Assembly (NCBI RefSeq): GCF_001949145.1
Contig: NW_019091728.1
Coordinates: 27,745 to 38,055, forward strand
Reading direction: 5' to 3'
Length of the DNA: 10,311 bases
Source: Acanthaster planci
Lineage: Eukaryota; Echinodermata; Asteroidea; Valvatida; Acanthasteridae
Part shown: piece after piece, positions 7,074 to 10,311 of the stretch
How the letters are laid out: the number at the start of each line of letters is the position of its first letter
Numbering within the stretch: position 1 is the first letter of the stretch
Made by a program: the position numbers and the translations under genes
Notes under the pieces: model-generated
What the model saw: only the letters and a program-made list of their open reading frames with translations
What the model was told of the DNA's origin: nothing
Databases searched by the model: none

Positions 7074-7585
7074 TTCCCAGGCTCCACCATGATGGGAAGC
7101 TAATGGGCAGCTAAACTCCTATTGTTTCTCCCATTGGAGTCGATCTTGGCTTGGTTCCATTTCTCCATCTCTTCGTGCATCTCCCATTCGACACCCACCA
7201 AGTTTGTTCCATTTTCAGATCTCAGGAACTTGATGGTTCTTCAAGCTCCAAATCGTCGCACTGCATTGATGCAAGAGTCTGCTGAGAGGTCCTGAGCAAC
7301 TTCTAGATGAACTGCTCGACTAGCCATACAAGTGAAAATCAACGCATAGCGTTTCAGGACACTTCTTTCTCGCTTGATGTCAAATGGCCCAAAGTAGTCA
7401 ACACCGGACTTCATGAATGCTGGCTGGCCTGGCTCTAAGTGCTCTTTTGGCAAGTTGGCCATTTTCTGCACCTGGAGGCATCCTCAGTATCTTTGGCACA
7501 GCACACATTTTGCTATGATGCTGCGTACTAACTGACTGGCCCTTGTAATCCAGTACGTGCGTCTCAATTCTGTAAGGGTGCTTTA
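7040..7585 (-). pseudogene. pol: Integrase catalytic core (rve), broken
   Basis: The core begins after the CxxC of the zinc finger. It reads MANLPKEHLEPGQPAFMKSG, then VDYFGPFDIKR with the first catalytic Asp at 7397-7399, then ASRAVHLEVAQDLS. An in-frame TGA at 7241-7243 interrupts the protein. After it comes TIKFLRSENGTNLVG, where the second acidic residue of the DDE triad is Glu (7214-7216) instead of the usual Asp. The third, in SHHGGAWERI (Glu at 7074-7076), lies in a different reading frame. The core would normally join viral DNA ends to target DNA. Stop, frame changes and D-to-E change make it inactive. Confidence 0.88.
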
Positions 7586-7862
7586 GTTCCAAGATGTCCG
7601 ACCTTCTGGTGGGTACTGGTAAGTATCAGCCTTGACACTTGGGAATCTCTGGGGAGGATATTGGATGCTTAACGTTTACTGGCAACTTGGCGTGCTTGAG
7701 GCGACCACCTACTCTCAGCAGTCCAGCCTCGTCCATTACAGGATCAAGTTTTCGCACAGAGTCAGCTAGGCCATGGCTGTGCTGAGCATATTTGATGATC
7801 TCTGTGCTGGCTAGCTCCAACTCACCCACACTGAGAGGACTTGGCCTCTGCTATGTTCTGGT
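7484..7862 (-). pseudogene. pol: Integrase N-terminal region with H2C2 zinc finger, broken
   Basis: The stretch QRPSPLSVGELELASTEII, followed by LLRVGGRLKHAKLPVNVKHP, precedes the integrase zinc finger in BEL/Pao elements. It is open at 7626-7862. The finger follows in two further frames: THQKVGHLGTKAPL with His at 7609-7611 and 7594-7596, then SIIAKCVLCQRY with Cys at 7505-7507 and 7496-7498. All four metal ligands are still encoded, but frame changes near 7645 and 7580 split them. A TGA at 7484-7486 follows the second Cys. The domain would multimerise integrase and help bind DNA ends. Confidence 0.85.
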
Positions 7863-8191
7863 TGCGAGCCCACACTGGATGTCCTGCGCTGTCTGAAGAG
7901 CCTCTGTGCTTGTAGTATCCATGCCACTGTTGTTTTCAGTCACCTCCAGGTCGAGTATCGGTGAATCAGCTGGTCCACAGTAACGGAACCTTCATGGGTC
8001 TTCAGCGTGGCGACATGAACCTGCTTGACTTCTGGATCTTCGGGTTGTGGATTTCTGGTGATAACTGTCTTTGGTCAAGTGGATTCCGGCTCCCACAGAA
8101 ACGATGGCCCCTGAAACCAAAGTTTGAGATCTGCCTTTGGATGGATTCCCCTGGAAGCTAGATCAGCTGGGTTTTCTGAAGTTGGGACCTA
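7863..8191 (-). pseudogene. pol: Pol region between RNase H and integrase, broken
   Basis: Reading in one frame after the TAG at 8189-8191 gives VPTSENPADLASRGI, then FQGPSFLWEPEST, a TGA at 8075-8077, DPEVKQVHVATLKTHEG, then LIHRYSTWR and another TGA at 7940-7942 before LKTTVAWIL. The PTSENPADLASRG and RYSTW strings are characteristic of the tether linking RNase H and integrase in Pao-type polyproteins. No catalytic role is known for it. The frame is open apart from the three stops, then shifts near 7862. Confidence 0.82.
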
Positions 8192-8830
8192 CCGCCGTTG
8201 CTCCATGCTCGAGCCATCTTGGATGGTGGTGACCCGGTTTGCCACGAAGGTGTGGAATCTGGTCGTCTTGTTGCCAATGTACCTCAAGACAGAGGTACTG
8301 TCTGTCCAGTAGTAGACATCAAACGGCAACTCCATGGCTGAAGTGATCAAAGTGACAAACTTCACCAACAGACTGGCTGCTGTGAGCTCCCTCCTGGAAT
8401 AGTGACTTTCTTGAGAGGGGCGACCCTAGACTTGCCCATGAGCAAATTGCAGAAGACTCTGCCTGAACTGTCCCCCAGACGAGTGTAGATAGCGATGCCG
8501 TAGCCTTCATCTGACGCATCAGAAAATGCATGCATTTGGCATGTCATGGGGTCCACAAGGTCCATTGATCGTATACTTCTTGGTAGTGACATCTGCTCCA
8601 ACTTTACAATGTCCAGCAGCCACTGTCTCCATACAGCCATTTCCGTGACCCCAATTTCTTCTTCCCATCCAAGGTCCTGCTTGCAGAGGCGTTGCAGCAT
8701 AATTCTAGCTGGAAGAATGAATGGATTTGCTAGACCCAGGTGGTCAAATACGCTGCTGACAACGGACAGAATGCCTCTCCGCGTAGCTGGGCGATCCTTC
8801 GGGTTCACCTTAAACCCAAAATATCCTCCA
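8192..8830 (-). pseudogene. pol: Connection (Peptidase_A17-type) and RNase H domain, broken
   Basis: The segment NPKDRPATRRGILSVVSS, then FDHLGLANPFILPARIM (8700-8808), is the hallmark of Pao-type pol proteins, filed under the Peptidase_A17 family name although it lies after the RT. RNase H follows. SDASDEGYG carries the first catalytic Asp (8518-8520). ELTAAS, carrying the catalytic Glu (8387-8389), follows a frame change near 8390. YWTDSTSVLRYI carries a further Asp (8300-8302). The enzyme would degrade RNA in RNA/DNA hybrids during reverse transcription. It joins the RT segment through a one-base frame change in a T-run near 8820. A TAG at 8189-8191 ends the segment. Confidence 0.88.
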
Positions 8831-9105
8831 GAATATTCCAGAAGACTCCAAGGGCTCGCTCTGATGGGACTTGGTTATTGTTCTCAATGATCAGCTTCTG
8901 TGACTTCGATCTCTCTTCTGTTGGAATGGAGTCGTTCACTGCTTTGTCATTGCTGACACACTTGTGCAGACTGAACCCTCTATGACTGCAAACCTCCTTG
9001 ACAATCCTTCTGGTCTCAACGGCCTCCTTGGCGTCGTAAACTGCTTTCAGGTAGTCATCAACGTAGAAGCTTCTCGGAATCTCAGGATGCTGGTTATCAG
9101 GATGG
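8805..9105 (-). pseudogene. pol: Reverse transcriptase palm (YVDD) and thumb, broken
   Basis: It reads DNQHPEIPRSF and then YVDD (9054-9065), the catalytic motif C of reverse transcriptases, followed by YLKAVYDAKEAVETRRIV, GFSLHKCVSND and ERALGVFWNI. Relatives usually have about 25-30 residues between the SSPS of the previous motif and YVDD. Here only about 14 remain and the frame differs, so a short deletion has removed part of the palm. The frame ends at a stop at 8805 because of a one-base loss just upstream. The domain copies the element's RNA into DNA. Confidence 0.88.
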
Positions 9106-9819
9106 AGATGACACACCTCCAAAGGGGTGAGACTTCAGACGATAGACCCCTGAGGGTTGGGATGTGTCCCCGTCAGGAAACCACAGATAACGTAAGAAGT
9201 CACGGTGGCGTTCAGAGACCCTGACTTGGAAGAACATACCCTCAATGTCTCCCATGAGCCCAACTGGCTGCTGTCGGAAGCAAAGTAGAACATCTACAAC
9301 TGTGTTTGTGAGGACAGGTCCTGGTAGGAGTACACCATTGAGTGAAACTCCTCTCGTCTTTGCCAAGCAGTCGAAAACCACCCTTATTTTTCCCGGCTTG
9401 TTGGGGTTGTAGATGCCATGGTGAGGCATGTACCATCAGCTAACTCGCTTGCTGCTGATGTCGGTTGCTTCGGTGACTTTCTCTGCATACTCTCTCTCGA
9501 TCAGTGCATTCATGAATTTCGTGTAGTCATAGTGGAAGGCTGGATTGTTTCTCAGCTTCTTCTTCAAGGACATTAAATGGTCCATGGCTTGACCTTTGTT
9601 GTCTGGTAGCTTACAAGCTGGGTCTCGAAATGGTAGGTCACACTGGTAGTGGCCATCAACCAGCTTCAAGGATTTGCATATGATTTCCTCAAACTGCTTG
9701 TCCTCAACTAAGGGTTCCTTTTTGCTGTCCACTAGGCGCTCTGGAAAGTCCATGTCTATTGATGATTTGACCATGTCTTCCAACTTCTGTAGCTGCTCCG
9801 CTTCTTCTCTTGCCAGTGC
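9097..9819 (-). pseudogene. pol: RT N-terminal linker, fingers and palm motif A, one internal stop
   Basis: A single frame runs from about 9819 (ALAREEAEQLQKLEDMVKSS) through LPFRDPACKLPDN and NALIEREYAEKV. An in-frame TGA at 9436-9438 follows, then WYMPHHGIYNPNKPGKIRVV, LPGPVLTN, and MGDIEGMFFQVRV with catalytic motif A Asp at 9247-9249. It closes with HPFGGVSSPS. PHHG, FDC and DIEGMF are standard BEL/Pao RT signatures. A frame change near 9820, in an AT-rich CTTTAATTAG context, separates it from the protease frame. The right order and residue set leave no doubt about identity. Confidence 0.9.
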
Positions 9820-10310
9820 TAATTAAAGGTTGGAAATGTGAAGGGCTCTTCTCCGCCTCTAATCATGCCCCATATGATCCATCCAAGCACTGACCTGGCT
9901 CCATGGGGCTCACACACTGGTCTTGTCTTCAGTTCTTGTGGTGTGTAAGCTGCCGGGACATTGTTGCCTATCAGCATCCCCACCTCAGTCTGAATTACTG
10001 GAAGGTTGATCCCTCTGAGGTGTTCAAATCTGTCAACGTCTTCTTGCACTGGCATGAGATCTCTAGTGACGGGCATCTCGTGTTTGGTATAGACCATGGG
10101 AAGCTTCACAGCAGGGCCTTAGTCCAGTCCAGACACCTCCAATCCCGAGATACGGCGGGTAGAAAAATTCTGTGTTTGTCCCATGGTTTGAAGTTCCATC
10201 GTCGTCGCCTTGCCAGTCACTCCAAGCTGATGTGCAAGGTCCTCAGTGCAGAATGTCACGTTGCTACCTGGGTCGAGGAATGCATAGGTCTGCACCGTCG
10301 TGTTGGTGGT
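9819..10310 (-). pseudogene. pol: Aspartic protease (DUF1758-like) and following region, one internal stop
   Basis: The right edge of the window falls inside the protease. The frame from 10310 reads TYAFLDPGSNVTFCTEDL, with the catalytic Asp of the retropepsin-like DPGS motif at 10272-10274, then HQLGVTGKATTMELQTMG and ISGLEVSGLD. An in-frame TAA (10119-10121) follows. The same frame continues with KLPMVYTKHEMPV, VGMLIGNNVPAAY (about 9945-9983) and SVLGWIIWG. LIGNNVP followed by LGW is diagnostic of Pao-type proteases. The enzyme would release the mature polyprotein parts. The stop, plus the frame change near 9820, makes it non-functional. Gag would lie to the right. Confidence 0.88.
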
Positions 10311-10311
10311 T

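Larger units (their letters stand above)
5766..10311 (-). mobile_element. BEL/Pao LTR retrotransposon, degenerate, 5' part outside window
   Basis: The - strand carries, in the order typical of the BEL/Pao superfamily, the end of a retropepsin-like protease (DPGS), a linker, reverse transcriptase (DIEG, YVDD), a Pao-type connection and RNase H (SDASDEG, ELTAAS, YWTDS), and integrase (H-H/C-C finger, core). A C-terminal DUF5641-like domain, a polypurine tract and a 3' LTR follow. Protease-RT-RNase H-integrase is also the Gypsy order, but residue patterns such as LIGNNVP, KDRPATRRGILS and PPRIF are Pao-like. The gag gene, 5' LTR and target-site duplication lie beyond 10311. About nine frame changes and nine in-frame stops show it cannot encode a working polyprotein. 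The left end is approximate. Confidence 0.9.

Noticed and set aside
8546-8985. Long + strand open frames within the pol region (8546-8890, 8740-8985, 8964-9224)
   Set aside because: They are antisense shadows of the - strand pol; only the - strand translations show RT and RNase H motifs.

Overview
The window looks like intergenic DNA from an animal genome, most likely an aquatic invertebrate or basal chordate. The reasons are a degraded BEL/Pao-class LTR retrotransposon, a long AT-rich tandem array, no compact gene arrangement, and frequent self-complementary words built from ACATGT and ACCGGT. The species cannot be fixed from the sequence, and no intact host gene, tRNA or rRNA was recognised.

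Positions 1 to about 3265 are a degenerate tandem array that enters from beyond the left edge. A box close to CCCATTGACTTTGTACACG, or its CCCATAGGTTTTGTACACG variant, occurs 15 times, all on the + strand and often about 170 bp apart. Between boxes lie three recurring block types, called B, C and D here. B carries perfect TGACGTCA palindromes (seven copies, CRE/ATF-like). D carries TCACGTGA palindromes. A higher-order period of about 741 bp is visible (about 713-1440 against about 1449-2180), and positions 1-35 match 2103-2137.

Positions about 3266-5765 hold no recognisable gene. They contain perfect ACCGGT/ACATGT palindromes, one isolated TGACGTCA, and short open frames without recognisable domains.

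From about 5766 to the right edge lies one BEL/Pao LTR retrotransposon on the - strand. From right to left come the end of the aspartic protease (DPGS motif), the linker, the reverse transcriptase (DIEG and YVDD), the Pao-specific connection with RNase H, the integrase (zinc finger, core, C-terminal DUF5641-like domain), a short polypurine tract, and the 3' LTR starting at 6433. The gag gene and 5' LTR lie beyond 10311. The polyprotein is dead: I count nine in-frame stops, about nine frame changes, a deletion just before YVDD, and a Glu in place of the second integrase Asp. The LTR still shows a TATA box, a poly(A) signal, a pair of E-boxes and a CTCF-like site.
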